Assembly (NCBI GenBank): GCA_033002965.1
Contig: JAURVB010008563.1
Coordinates: 1 to 64,000 of the forward strand
From: Piper betle
Taxonomy: Eukaryota > Streptophyta > Magnoliopsida > Piperales > Piperaceae
DNA length: 64,000 nt
Direction of reading: 5' to 3'
In this document: in pieces, positions 10,929 to 22,539 of the stretch
How positions within the stretch are numbered: position 1 is the stretch's first letter
Layout: the number at the start of each line of letters is the position of its first letter
Notes under the pieces: generated by a model
Databases searched by the model: none
What the model saw: the letters and a program-made list of their open reading frames with translations, nothing else
Told to the model about the DNA's origin: nothing
Made by a program: the position numbers and the translations under genes

Positions 10929-12439
10929 ATGGAGGACATCTCCACGGCGGAGGGGTTCGTGGAGGTGAACGACGGGGGAAAGGCGGAGATGATCCGATAC
11001 CTGGCCAACGAGCCCTCCCTCGGCCTCTTCTTCGTCCAGCAGCACACCAGGGACGCCATCCCCAATCTCGTCTCTGCAAAGGTCCCGCCTTTCCCCCACC
11101 CCCTCTTCTCTCTCATTCGTCCAAAGCAACGACTGTTGTAGCACTGTGTTCGTGATGGGTGCAAAGCTGTGTTCGTGATGGGTGCAAAGCTGGTAGCGTG
11201 TGGGTTTGTTTCGAATAAGTATATGTTGGAATTATTGTCATCAGCTTATAGTAAACAATATAGCGTTTTAGCTGGGGATTTGTCACTTTGGTTTACAAAT
11301 GTGCCGTTTGTGACCTAGGGCTGTTTGTAGCTGGATTAAGCTTAATTCAGTTTCAATTTTTTATTCAATGACAGATCGATTCATTCAAGCTCATTGTTGC
11401 CTTAATATTTAAAACTGAATTTTGGGTATTAAGATTAAATTCCATGAGGACGGGTCGGTTTGGTTGGCGCGAATGAAAACCTGAAATCTAAGAAAATTTT
11501 TAGTCAACCTAACTAAAAGTAGTTGTATTCTTCAATGTATTTTATATATATAAAGTAATATTGTTTTAATGTATTTTGTGGATAAATTAATTTCATGTAC
11601 ATTACATTTCTTCCATGCCACCAAACGGATGAAACAGACCCTAATGAATCACATTTCTTTTGCAAATGTTTCTATTTGATGACACTTTGAGCGTTTAAGT
11701 TCATTTAAGCCGACATCTGAAGTTTATCTGACCATAGAAATAGACTATTTTAAGCAATTGAAAGACTGTGTGCCTTTTCTTGAATTCTTGTCTCATGAGA
11801 TGTGCACTTTTTCTTGTCAGCATCTTAATTTGTGTTTGTTCCTATAATTGTCTACTCTGTATCTACAGGACAAAGTTGTTGAAAAATGTCGTGAAGTAAC
11901 TTATGAAACTGAGGATTTGGAAGACTCTATCATTATGATGAAGATTATGAATGACTCTGGCTTTCTTATTGCTGATGGTATGAATACAGAAGTAAAAAGA
12001 TCACGTCCAAAAAAGGGTAAGCTTCTGAGGTATTTTGAATGAAATTTGGCAAATCTCCGGATGAATCTGTGTGATGATTCCGCTCATAAGCAATGCCTGA
12101 TTTTTCGTACTTGTAATATTTCCTGTTGGAGAAGGGAAGCCTTGGCACAACTGGTAAGAGTTGCTGCCTTGCGACCTAATTGTCATGAATTTGAGTTTTG
12201 GAAACATCCTCTTCCGAAATGCACAGTAAGGTTGCATACCATGCATACTTTTCCCCGAACCCTGCGCGTGTAGGAACGTTTATGCACAGGGCTGCCATTT
12301 TATTAAGAAGGAGAAAATGTTTGAATTTGAGGTGTTAACAGATTGAATTACAATTGAGAAGTAAGTTAGACATCCCATTCGACATTGCTTACAATCATTT
12401 GCAGGAGTAATCAGTGATTTCTCATTTGTTAACTACTGA
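10929..12439 (+). CDS. BORC complex subunit 8 (MEF2BNB-like) protein
   Basis: Small protein of the BORCS8/MEF2BNB family. In animals the BORC complex works on the cytosolic face of lysosomes and helps recruit Arl8; plant members are little studied. Exons by my reading: 10929-11081, 11869-12016 and 12405-12439, giving 111 aa, close to the ~110-120 aa of the family. Recognisable family text is EPSLGLFFVQQHTRDAIPNL in exon 1 and KVVEKCREVTYETEDLEDS in exon 2. Intron 1 starts GTCCCG, an unusual but GT-type donor; the acceptor after exon 1 is CTACAG. The third exon adds only 11 residues before TGA and is the least certain part. An out-of-frame ATG at 10904 precedes the start and opens a frame overlapping it. 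Intron 2 holds a SINE. Confidence 0.7.
12131..12300 (+). mobile_element. Au-type tRNA-derived SINE in intron 2 of the BORCS8-like gene
   Basis: Order and wording match the plant Au SINE family: a 5' tRNA-like part (GCCTTGGCACAACTGGTAAG, then GTTGCTGCCTTGCGACC), a body with GGAAACATCCTCTTCCGAAA and CAGTAAGGTTGCATACC, and a 3' part with TTTTCCCCGAACCCTGCGCG and the end GGGCTGCCATTTT. The tRNA B box is decayed. It lies in the sense orientation of the host gene. Confidence 0.8.
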
Positions 12440-12463
12440 TATCTCACTTGTTTTCTCCAGTTT

Positions 12464-12952
12464 AATCAGTGACAAGACATTCAATTTTTCAAAGAACCGG
12501 AGCAACCCTTGGAGCTCAGATAGCTTTAAAGACAGTCCAAGCTCTATCCAGCAAGATAGCAGCAGCAGCAGCAGTTACTTCTCCACAGTTCTGAACTCTG
12601 CAAAGCAAAAAGCATCTGCTCAAATGGCCACCTCTGGACATCACTCAGTTAGCCTACTCAAAGGCGAGCATGTTTGTATCATCTCCATTTCTCTCTGTTC
12701 CACTGGAAACTGAAGGAAAAGCACTTACTTCAGACACAATATTGGAAGAATTTCGTGTGTCAAGCGAGCTTCAGGATGAGCCTACTGATGATGAGAACTA
12801 CTAATTCCACAGAAATATTGCTAATGCCAGAGAACTACGAGAAGTTCAAATGTGAGCAGGAAGCTAAGCTACAGGAATGGCTGGGAGATGGTGGAAGTCA
12901 AATGCTTGGAGATCATATGCTCAATAACAAGATTGTGCATGATAATGTGTGA
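12464..12952 (+). pseudogene. Broken exon-like coding remnant, family not identified
   Basis: From an acceptor-like CTCCAG a protein-like frame reads through SDKTFNFSKNRSNPWSSDSF and FSTVLNSAKQKASAQMATSG to about 12670. It then continues in a second frame (PFLSVPLETEGKALTSD and EEFRVSSELQDEPTDDENYY) and, after about 12800, in a third (STEILLMPENYEKFKCEQEA and KLQEWLGDG) up to TGA at 12950. The breaks fit one extra base near 12673 and two missing bases near 12801. The composition looks like real protein, so it may be the decayed 3' part of another gene or an unrecognised extension of the preceding one. I do not recognise the family. Confidence 0.5.
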
Positions 12953-12959
12953 TAAATTG

Positions 12960-14332
12960 CTTAATTTTTTCTTGTCCATTATGCGGTGATTTCTCTTGTT
13001 CTCATATGTAAATTATTGGAGTCTCATTTACTCTGCTTGGATGATTGTTACGACTTGTACGATAGTGGATGGTGGAAGTCATTTCTAATTTTTGGTTTTT
13101 AGTTTTAAGAAGTCAAGCTAAAGAAAAGATCTCAGATACGTCCACATGAGAAATTTAATTTAATCATTAACAATATTACTAATTAAGGTAAGTTTATAAA
13201 ATAATAAACAAAAAATATAAATATAAGACGCTATTATTCATAAAAGAGAAATATCACAAGTTAATGCATAGTGGTGTAATCGTGTCGAGTTGTGTATTAA
13301 TTTCATATTCGATTTTGTTTGAAGCTAGTTTGCTTGAGCTGGTTCATGGCCAAGTTATATATTTTGAGTTGAGTTCAAACTAGCATTCGTTTGCTTCAAG
13401 CTTGGTTTTTATTTAATTAAGTTTTGAGCCCATCCGAGCAATTTGATAATTTCATTGTGTTCAAAGTCATTTGTCATGTTAAGGTCTTTCAAATCCGAGC
13501 GGGTTTGATTTTAGGTTTTTAAATCCAAATTACCATTTTACCCATACTTAAATAATTTAATAAAAATCATACCTAGGGTATTTTGGTAATTTTTTAAAAA
13601 AACCGATTCCGATTTAAATCGGCCGATTCCGCACGGAATCGGCCGATTTCTGCAACCAGGCTTTCAATTATCAAACAAAGTGATAAAATTTTAAAATAAA
13701 TAAATTCTTGATGCATACATTTTGTTAGAAGCCAAGCTAAAAACACATTTTGCTCGGGAAAGGACTTGGCTTGATTATACCTCCTATGATTAGTAAATTC
13801 TTATTACTTAGCCGTTAGTAGTACTAACTAGCCGTCAATAAGAAATTCGTAACTACTACATGCATCCATTATTAGAAAGTAACTGTTTATTAACTAAGCA
13901 ACTAGTGAGTATTGAAATAACAACCACTATATATTAGTAATTAATATCGGTAGGTTTAATAAGTTACATTTGCTATATTGTACTCTGTAAAAAAAGTAAC
14001 TTAAAATAAGCACAAGTACCACCATTATCAAACTGGCTAAATAGTTAGAATTGAGTAACATGCTAAATAATAGTAATACTTTCGTTTTCTTCTTCCTATT
14101 TTTTAAGAGACAATATTTTCTTATAAGTAATTTTGAACAGTATAAAAGTTATTAATTTATATGGATAACTTGAGATTAAAGTTATTGCACGAGCCAAGTT
14201 TGACCAAGTACTTTATTGAGCTCAAATACATTGAGTTTTAAGCCAAGCAAAGCCTAACAATTTTTAGTTCAAGCTTTACTCACGATTTGAACTATTCATT
14301 TCAAACTAAGCATTTTTCACGGGCATAAAATT
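12960..14332. other. Intergenic, with degenerate hAT-like motif clusters
   Basis: No gene seen. Around 13270-13500 and 14190-14330 there are clusters of GAGTTGAG, GAGCTGG and AAGCTTGG-type subterminal motifs like those in the hAT-type elements at 4619 and 9882, but I cannot define the ends. At 13590-13650 is a short GC-containing palindrome around AATCGGCCGATTCCG. Confidence 0.4.
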
Positions 14333-14464
14333 AACAAGCACAACACAAGTTATAGCCAACCAAGTCAAATGTAAAATATTCGCAAACTAATTTGTTTCTT
14401 ACAAATTAGTTTGCAAATATTTTACATTCGACTATGGTTGGCTATAACTTGTGTTGTGCTTGTT
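14333..14464. repeat. Near-perfect hairpin, ~64-bp arms and 5-base loop
   Basis: The left arm 14333-14395 and right arm 14401-14464 are reverse complements with only two mismatches and one 1-base bulge by hand alignment, separated by TTCTT. The outer ends read AACAAGCACAACACAAG and CTTGTGTTGTGCTTGTT. A transcript would form a stem of about 63 bp. It is not part of any gene I can see. It is either a young inverted duplication or a small-RNA hairpin locus. Confidence 0.9.
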
Positions 14465-15391
14465 TAGCATGGAACGTGATAATAACAAACATGTAGTTTT
14501 GAAATTGAGTCACTACCTTATTTTTTTATTAAAAAAACATCCAAAGAAAAATATTCATGATAAACTCCCTCAAAAATTTCAAATTCTCAGGAGTTAAATT
14601 TATTTTGTGAAGAAAAACAGCTACCTTTCTCAATGAAACAATCAAACGGATTCTACTAATCCTTCAACTTAGGTTTGCTTGATTTAAGTGTGTTGAACTT
14701 TGAGTTGATCAATTGACTGCAGAACCGAACTGAGCAATTATCATCCCATCAAAAGTTATCCAATGGATTACCAAAATATGAACCCGTCACACGTTCATGT
14801 ACTGGTGCAAACAACTATATTAAACTCAAATTCGATATCAGACTTGATATGGTTCGAGGCAAAATTGATCAAAATTGATTCAAGTAAAGGCATCCGCCTC
14901 CGTTCAGCTCAACTCAACTTTAAACTCTATATTGCAGATTAAATACTATATTTTATATATTTCATAGTTATTTTACCTAAACCCCAAAAAATAATAATTA
15001 AAATCATATCCAGAGGGGAGATTGTACATAATAATAATAATATTATAGTTACACAAACAAACTATTTAGTGTATAATTCATAAGTTAAACTATATAATCC
15101 TTTAAAATTAATTTTATTTTGTACAATAGGAAAACATAAACAAATAAATCTCGATCTAGACTCGTTCAAAGTCTAAAAACTACGGTGCTCCACTCGAACA
15201 CGAGGACAAATAAGCCAAATTTGAGCATAGCTGAACTCCACTCGACTCAACTCAGATTGATTAGCAGTTTAGCACCCTTACTTCCAAGATATATGAGCGC
15301 AAACTCGGATGACACGGTAATTCAGGACAAAGCTCCAAATATACGTATTTGTTCATCAATGGAAGATGATTAAACAAGTAAAGACAACCCT
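14465..15391. other. Intergenic, with a degenerate hAT-like right end
   Basis: No gene seen. 14820-15281 carries the same CTCGACTCAACTC/GAGCATAGC motif clusters. At about 15259-15281 the sequence GATTAGCAGTTTAGCACCCT reads on the minus strand as a hAT-like terminus beginning TAAGGGTGCTAAA. The matching left end is not clear. Confidence 0.4.
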
Positions 15392-16326
15392 TTATATGCA
15401 TCTAGCAAATTGGACGTGGCCAACATATCCTCCTGCCATAGCTCTTCTCACATTTGCCTCAAACTGTTTTGGATTGTCCCTCAGCACTGCTGCAGCATCA
15501 GCATTCAAAGGATCCTCGTAATTTGGTTGCTGCAATCACGAAAACATTCATCAAAATTTATTGCGAACTTTGCACCATACTTCAACTGCTACATTTTTTG
15601 TTTGATTATGAAGATGAAAAGACACAGGAGTCAAAGGTAACAATCATGTTTACCATGAAGAGATGGTTCAAACCATAAATAACTGTATTTATGTTGAGAA
15701 CAGGTTTCCAATCCTCCCGCAGAATGTTCAAACAGACACTGCCTTCCAAATCAATGTTTGGGTGATAGACCTGAATGAAAGCAGCAATTTACAGCACTCC
15801 ACCAACAAACCACCAAACTGCAAGGAATATAATACCTACCTTTGTCTTGCACTTGACTTTAGGAGCTTCATGAGGATATATATGAGATATGTTAATAGTA
15901 AATACAAAGAAACCTTTCCTGGCAAAAAACACGCAAAATCATGACATATCATCAGACTATTTATCAATCCTTACACACGTAGAAAATACCTTAGTTTACA
16001 GCAGATGTTTCAAAGATGTAGCACTTACTGATAATATCCTTCATCAGGTATGATGGTTATTTCAAAGCTCATCAGGTCATCCTTACCATTGGGGAATGCT
16101 ATAGTAGTAGTTTTTGGTAGGATCAGCTCACTAATATCTGAAAAAAAAAAAGGCCATTGATGAGATGTAAGATGAGATATACTGCCCCTAGAACAGACAA
16201 TGCAAAAGCCAATAAACCTTTTTGAAGCCGTAGTTCCCCAGGAGTTAGTTTTTTGACGGGTGGTCTGCCATTGGAATTCTTAGCGTCCTCCCTCTGCTTT
16301 TCCTTTACTTTGAATAACTTGATCAT
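15392..16326 (-). CDS. RCE1: NEDD8-conjugating enzyme E2, UBC12/RCE1 type
   Basis: E2 enzyme that takes NEDD8/RUB from the AXR1-ECR1 E1 and transfers it to cullins, activating cullin-RING ubiquitin ligases in nucleus and cytosol. Coding exons: 16326-16218, 16137-16029, 15918-15840, 15770-15654 and 15529-15392, all with GT-AG junctions and consistent phases, giving 183 aa, the family length. The N-terminus [13 protein letters not shown] is the UBC12-specific extension that docks on the NEDD8 E1. The core contains [37 protein letters not shown] and the active site [16 protein letters not shown], with the catalytic Cys at about residue 111. The end is [14 protein letters not shown] non-coding leader exon lies upstream across a 1.8-kb intron. 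It appears intact and functional. Confidence 0.96.
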
Positions 16327-16330
16327 AATT

Positions 16331-18124
16331 CTACAAAGAATAAATAAAATGGTGTTTACACTTTAACAATATAAAATATCCACAAAGACGCAAATTTGAA
16401 TTCAGTTAAAAACTATTGACACAAAAATTTGAAAGAACCGAACATACATCTGTCAGAAATTAAGCACTGAAAAGAAAATTAGTAAGCATATCAATTCAAC
16501 CTAATAGAATCAATGCTTAAGCGGAAGCGCACAACAACCCTGATTTTTTTCATAACAAAAGCAACCTGTAAATCATAGGTTGTTACCATGTATCATCCTA
16601 CAATGCATGCAATTGTGAACGTAAAAACAAATAATCATACGCGGAACAAATTAACAACCAACCGTTCATTAATTACCATGTCAAATACCAACAATGTGCC
16701 TATATATCCATTTGAATATCACCTCAACACAAGTCCATTAATAAGTTAAAAATAAAAATGGAATAAACCAATAACAAATCATAAGTTTTGAGTCTACTGC
16801 CATCACAATACCAAATAAGGTGTTCAGTCCTATACTTACATATGTAGTAAATAATAACAAAAAATATAAGATTAAGTTGCATATTGATTAAACGTGATTA
16901 AAACACTTATACGATAAATACTGAACATAAACTCAACTGAAATTAACAAAAGCATGAGATATATTTCTATAACATGAACATATAAGATATCCATGTAAAT
17001 CTAGAGGCCAACCATGACATAAGTAAATCTAAACAGTGTTAACCTGTTCCCTCGTGAGTCTGCTGGTGAGCCCTAATACATTAACATGAAAAACTGTAAG
17101 AATTTGTAAAACTATGGCATATTGGTCAAAGAAAAATTGCATTAACATATAACATTGCGGCAAACTGATGAGCCTAAAGAGTATTGCATTGAACCCTTGG
17201 AATAGCGATGGCCGCTACTAAACCCACATTGATTGGCTCCACTGGTGATCACTACAGTTGTTGTAACAATGACACTGAACTTACTTGGGCCCTTGCTTAA
17301 GGGAGATGCACTGAAGCCACTGGCACAATCCTTCTATTGAACCAATTAACTTGGAACTTGGTAAAACTTATAAAAATTGTTGTTTAATCTAGGCTTTGTG
17401 CTTTGACTTCGCACATGAAAAAACATAAAACCTTGCGTTCAAACTTATAAACTGGTTGTTAAGTTTAGGCCTCGTACTTCAACTTAGCATATGGAAAAAC
17501 ATAAAACGTTGAAGTCACAAACATATCATATGCTCCTATAATGGACACCCAGTTTTGTAATCATACTCAGATCTGACCATTGGCAGCAATAAGTTGTTGG
17601 TACATTTTGCGTTTTTAAAATTGAAACTCGCGCACACGAATAAACCAGTTCAATATCTATTAAGTACTAAACTAACTCCATCGACAAAAAGAACACTAAA
17701 ATTATAGCTATGCGCTTAACAACAAAAGAGAAATTTACAAATAGCTTCTTTCATTCAAGTTATAGATACTTGAACGGGCATAATTTTACAATGATGAAAA
17801 CACTAACTACGCAACATAAAAAATAGTAATCAAGAATGATCTTTCCCACTAAATTTACATCACAAATCATAAACTCAACACTGTAAACCAAAAAGCCATA
17901 ACGACCAAATAAGTTGTAGGAATACACCATCATGCAGCAGCAATCCTATCACATAACCAAACCATCCCCAATAATTTCTATAAAAGAAAAAAATCCACCA
18001 AGCAGGTGCTCCAAATGCCAGAAGCTATATCGACAGCAAACAAGATAAATCAAAACAAGCACATAAACCACTAATTTATCAATTAAAAACAGTAAGAAAA
18101 ACAAAAACCAAGAACGTGGAGTAC
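16331..18124 (-). other. Long intron in the 5' leader of the NEDD8 E2 gene
   Basis: Minus-strand acceptor TTTGTAG ends at 16331, four bases before the ATG. A good upstream donor, ATTGCAG|GTACTC, lies with GT at 18124-18123, which makes 18125 to roughly 18300 a leader exon. Long leader introns are common in plant housekeeping genes and often raise expression. The leader exon limits are inferred; a transcript would settle them. No other gene is visible inside. Confidence 0.55.
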
Positions 18125-18329
18125 CTGCAATCTTGTTCCCCCAAAAACGATGATCAAGGGAGAGGACCTTTGGCCTTCTGGGTCTCTACGCAAGATTGGA
18201 AGCTGGCGAATCTGCAAAAAGGCGACACCATTATTGCTTTGTGAAGCCCGCTTTATTCGCTTCTATCTCTGCTCCTACTCTGCCCTTCGTTTTGCATCCG
18301 ACAAGAATCTACGATCTGACCTTTCATTG

Positions 18330-21300
18330 GATATATGTATTAACTTGTTGTTTAGTTACTATTACTTATATTAGGGGGACGATCCACTTATTTACTGGAC
18401 TTAAAAATTTTAAAATTTGCAAAAATAAAATGAAAATTAAAAAAATACAAAAAAAGTGTGACTAGGTTTAACTAAAAAATAAAAGGAAAATAAGAAGCTG
18501 TAACCTTAATTTATTGTAAAATCTAATTAATACTAATTTTTGTATTCTTGATACCTCATTAATTTCTAATTTTCAAAATTATCATCCAAGCTATTCAATA
18601 GGTACTAAAATGCTGCTTCTTGATTAAGTTTGATAAAATTATCAATTATACAAGACTTTAAGTAGGCTAATGATGTTTAATAGTAATAAAATTGATAATA
18701 ACTTATACATCGTTGATAAAATTAGGGGGAAAATTAAGGTTAGCTACACCTCATATATATATATATATATATATATCTTATATGACTTTCACATCTAACA
18801 TAAACCTTTTTTAATGGGTCTCACAAAAATAATACTTGAATATATAAAAAATATAATATATAAGTAGGATGTTTATAAAATTTAATTTTTTTGACAATAT
18901 TATAACATATTTTTAAATTTTCAAAAAATGCATTACTTAATAGATATTTTGAAATTAATTTGTATTAGAATTACTTTAATAATTAAGATGAAAGAGCTAG
19001 AAGTATTAGATTGAGTTGAAATTTTATAATTATCCTTATGATTTATTTTTCTATTTATCTTTGTAGATTTTGAGTAGTAGGACCTAGAAAAATTACTTCA
19101 AATAAAAAATATAGATCATATAAGTTATATATGAATTGTAGCTTATCTACATAAGATTTTAAGATTAATTGTTTACCTTCACTCTAATATAAACTTTATC
19201 TTTTAAACACGCAATTGTATTAAGAAAAAATTATGGAGAACATGTTTTAGTTAAAATTTTATAGAGATAAAAGCAGGTTAATGATTATGTTTGATTACTA
19301 AGAAAATTATTTGTTCATACTTATTTCCCTTAATATTTATGTACATCTCTTTGTGTTACATAGAAGTGCCAAACTACCAATTGGATGAGGAGACGTAAGC
19401 GCATATAAAGAGCAAAGAAATAATCATAAATTTTTTTAATATAAAACAATTTTAAGTAAATCTTCAAGGATTATGTATTATCTAAATATATTTTATGTTT
19501 GTAATGAAAATTAAAATTAACTTGCCAAGGGTTTGGGCATGAAAGAAAAGGAGAATAAAATTGTAAAGAGAAGATACTTTGTGTAGATTGGGATTTACAT
19601 TATTATAATCATGAAGAGTTGGTTCGTTAGGCCTTGTCTACCTCGAAGGTTTTTATCCCCACACTGAGGGATTTTTCACTTTGAATCTGTTCGTGTTTGT
19701 GTTCCTTTACTTGTGATTATCGTGATGTGCGTTTCTTGCTCGTCTAATCTGATAGAAAATACAAAAGAAGGGAAAGATTTGTTTCGTAAATTCTTACGGT
19801 GTATATGTCTACTGTGCTAGGCTGGTTTGTTGACCACAAATTTTCCCCTAGTTAATGAACAGCCAGCCCATGACATTTACGAGTGTATTTGGTTTACACG
19901 AAAAATATGGAAAATATATGAAATTTTTATTATAATTTATAAAAAAATTAGTTACGATATAAATATAAAATATAAATGCTATTTACAAAAAAATTATATT
20001 TTTAATTGTGTTTTTTTATGAAAAATTAGTGGTGATGATATTTTTTACCGAGGACTACTTGTGTAAAGTCTTAATTGTGTCTCCCCGTAAAATATTGAAA
20101 TATGGTTAATTTTTTAGTAAAAAAATATTTTTTTGTTAAAAATTATTACATATATAATTTTATATTTATTTCATGTTAATCAAACCTATAAAAAAATACC
20201 GAGTCTGTAAATGATTAATAATTTAATGATAAGGGAACGCTTGCACGTAAGGACAAGACGTTTGGGGTTTTGTAAGAAAAACGAACAAAAACGGTGAACG
20301 CACACGCCCTCAAAAGTTACCAAGACGGGCTTCCGATCTAAGAATTGGATTTGTTTCATCTACGTATAGCATGTTTCTGTATAGTGAGGCCCATACTGTG
20401 ACAACATCAAATTGCGAGCCTGGTTCCATGGAAACACTACGATAGTTCTTCTAACGTCAAAACAGAATCATACCCACGATGTGTTTGATCACATTCTGCT
20501 CTTAATTTGGATTCCAAACTTGCAATTTAACACTGTCCGGTGTTGTAAGTGTATCAAGCTGTGGAGCCTGTGGTGGTGTTGTCTCGGTGCACCGGGAAAA
20601 TCTTGGTACTTCAAGCAAATATATATATATATATATGTGTGTGTGTTTCTTTCTATTAATTAGTATGCTATATCAAGAAGGTTCTTCAATGTCACCTTGT
20701 AAAATGTCAGTTTTTGTTTGACAAATTTTTGCCTTAATGTATGGATCATTTTGTTATAGATCTAGATCAAGGATATACAAATTATTTACAATTTAATTAA
20801 ATTACCATGGCATATTGTGCCCTATTCACAATTATTTTCATTAGATTTAGTTTTTTATGTGAAATTGATAAAATGCAATTTTAAGTTTTTCTTCTTCTCA
20901 AGACAAGTACAGGTCTTGATCTTATTTTTGAGACGTGGGTTTGCTCCCAACTCTCCTAATTGTTCGGCACCGACCTCTACCAATAGGGTGGTATCTCAAG
21001 GTCTTGTTACATTTAATGTTTTTGTTTAATTGCCATGTATGTTTGACTGTAGTGAAATTTTCTTGCCTTTAATTATAGAAATTGACAGTTTTAATTGTCA
21101 ACTGTTTTTGCACCCAAGGGCGCGCCCTTTATTGACCTTATCAGGATACCTCTTTCTATGTTTCATTTGGACCATTTTTTAGGGCATAGTATGATGAAAA
21201 AAAAATTAATGCAATGATGGTAATACAAAGAGAGTGTTCTACTAATTTTATGTGAGAACCAAATGTAACATGTTTTTGATGTTTTTATTTTAATAAGGAC

Positions 21301-21960
21301 ACTTTTCTGGGGTCAAGGTCTTCTACTTGTCCATATACTTGGTTGAAATTTTGATTAATCATGTGGCCTGACTCAAATTCAGTTCATTTGTCTTTATACT
21401 AGGTCGAGTCGTCATGTATTCGAGTTGATATAAATTCAAATTGAGCTCGGGTATAATAAAAAATGTGATTTTCATTTAATAAGGCCTAAGCTATATTTAT
21501 TTCCCAATATATTGATTTTAATGTAAAATAAGATAATCATGTATTCAGATTTTATAATTTTATTTAAGATTATTATTAATTCATGGTCTTTTATTATTTT
21601 GTTTAACTTTGTTAAAGGTCTGTTTAGTTGTCCTAAAATTATATAAAATAAATGTAAAATTAAAAGGCTATAAATTTTCTTCGTTTTGGATGCTTTGAAA
21701 TTTATTCAAAAGAAATTTTAGTCAAACTAAGTTTACGTATAAATTTTATGAAGCAATAATTTCTTATAAAAAATAAAAATAAATTGAGAGAAATTTTGAG
21801 ATGTATAATAATATTTTTTAAAACAATTTATTGAGTAGTGAGTTGAATTTTGAATTTAGCTTACATTGACTAAAAAATCAAATCAAATTCAGCTCAATGA
21901 AAACTTTAATAGTCTAGTTACATCAATAGACCTCTCCTTATATATATTGGGTTTCAGTAC
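18330..21960. other. Intergenic AT-rich stretch
   Basis: No gene, RNA gene or definable element. (TA)n runs occur at about 18752-18776 and 20621-20642. The reading frames at 20412-20663 and 20817-21029 are short, run into microsatellite sequence and have no family resemblance. Confidence 0.45.
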
Positions 21961-21964
21961 TCTT

Positions 21965-22525
21965 AGGGTGCCAAGCGATGAGGTTACGATGCAGTTGAAG
22001 ACATTTATCATTAATATTTACAATTTTTCGACCATTAACCATTACCACTACCGCATCATGGACTGTTTTTCTGACCATTTATGGTTATCGAGTTTCAAAT
22101 CTTTTAACTAACAATAAACGGTTAACAATCAATAAATTTTGATTTAAACCGTACAAGACTTTTATAATATTATATACTTACCAAAATTATAAATTTGGTG
22201 TCTTTTAAATAATATATTTATATTAAACTAACTTTAAAAAGGATAAAACAATAAAAATTTTAATTAAACATAATAATACTAATACTATTTATTATTTAAA
22301 TTAATCAATATATTATATTTTTTATTATAAAAATAAACAAAACAGTAAGTCGGTAAAATAGTAGCGGCTGAGGCTTCTACTACTACTATTTTAAAATAAA
22401 AGCGTGCGATTAAATTTACTATTTTTTGGTCATTTTTTAAATGGTCAAAAAAAATACTTAAAACATTTTATTTCAATTTAATTCAAAACAGTTTGTAAAA
22501 CAATAAACTGCAACCACTTACATCC
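21965..22525 (+). repeat. MITE-like dispersed repeat, copy 1
   Basis: About 560 bp matching 26572-27115 along its length. Shared blocks: CAAGCGATGAGGTTACGATG near the start, ACCATTAACCATTACCACTA, a middle containing ATTTTGATTTAAACCG, and the end TTTAATTCAAAACAGTTTGT plus GCAACCACTTACATCCCC. The ends are imperfectly inverted (GATGAGGTTACGA against GATGTAAGTGGTTGC). No coding capacity. The superfamily is uncertain. Confidence 0.6.
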
Positions 22526-22539
22526 CCGTGTACTCCTAC

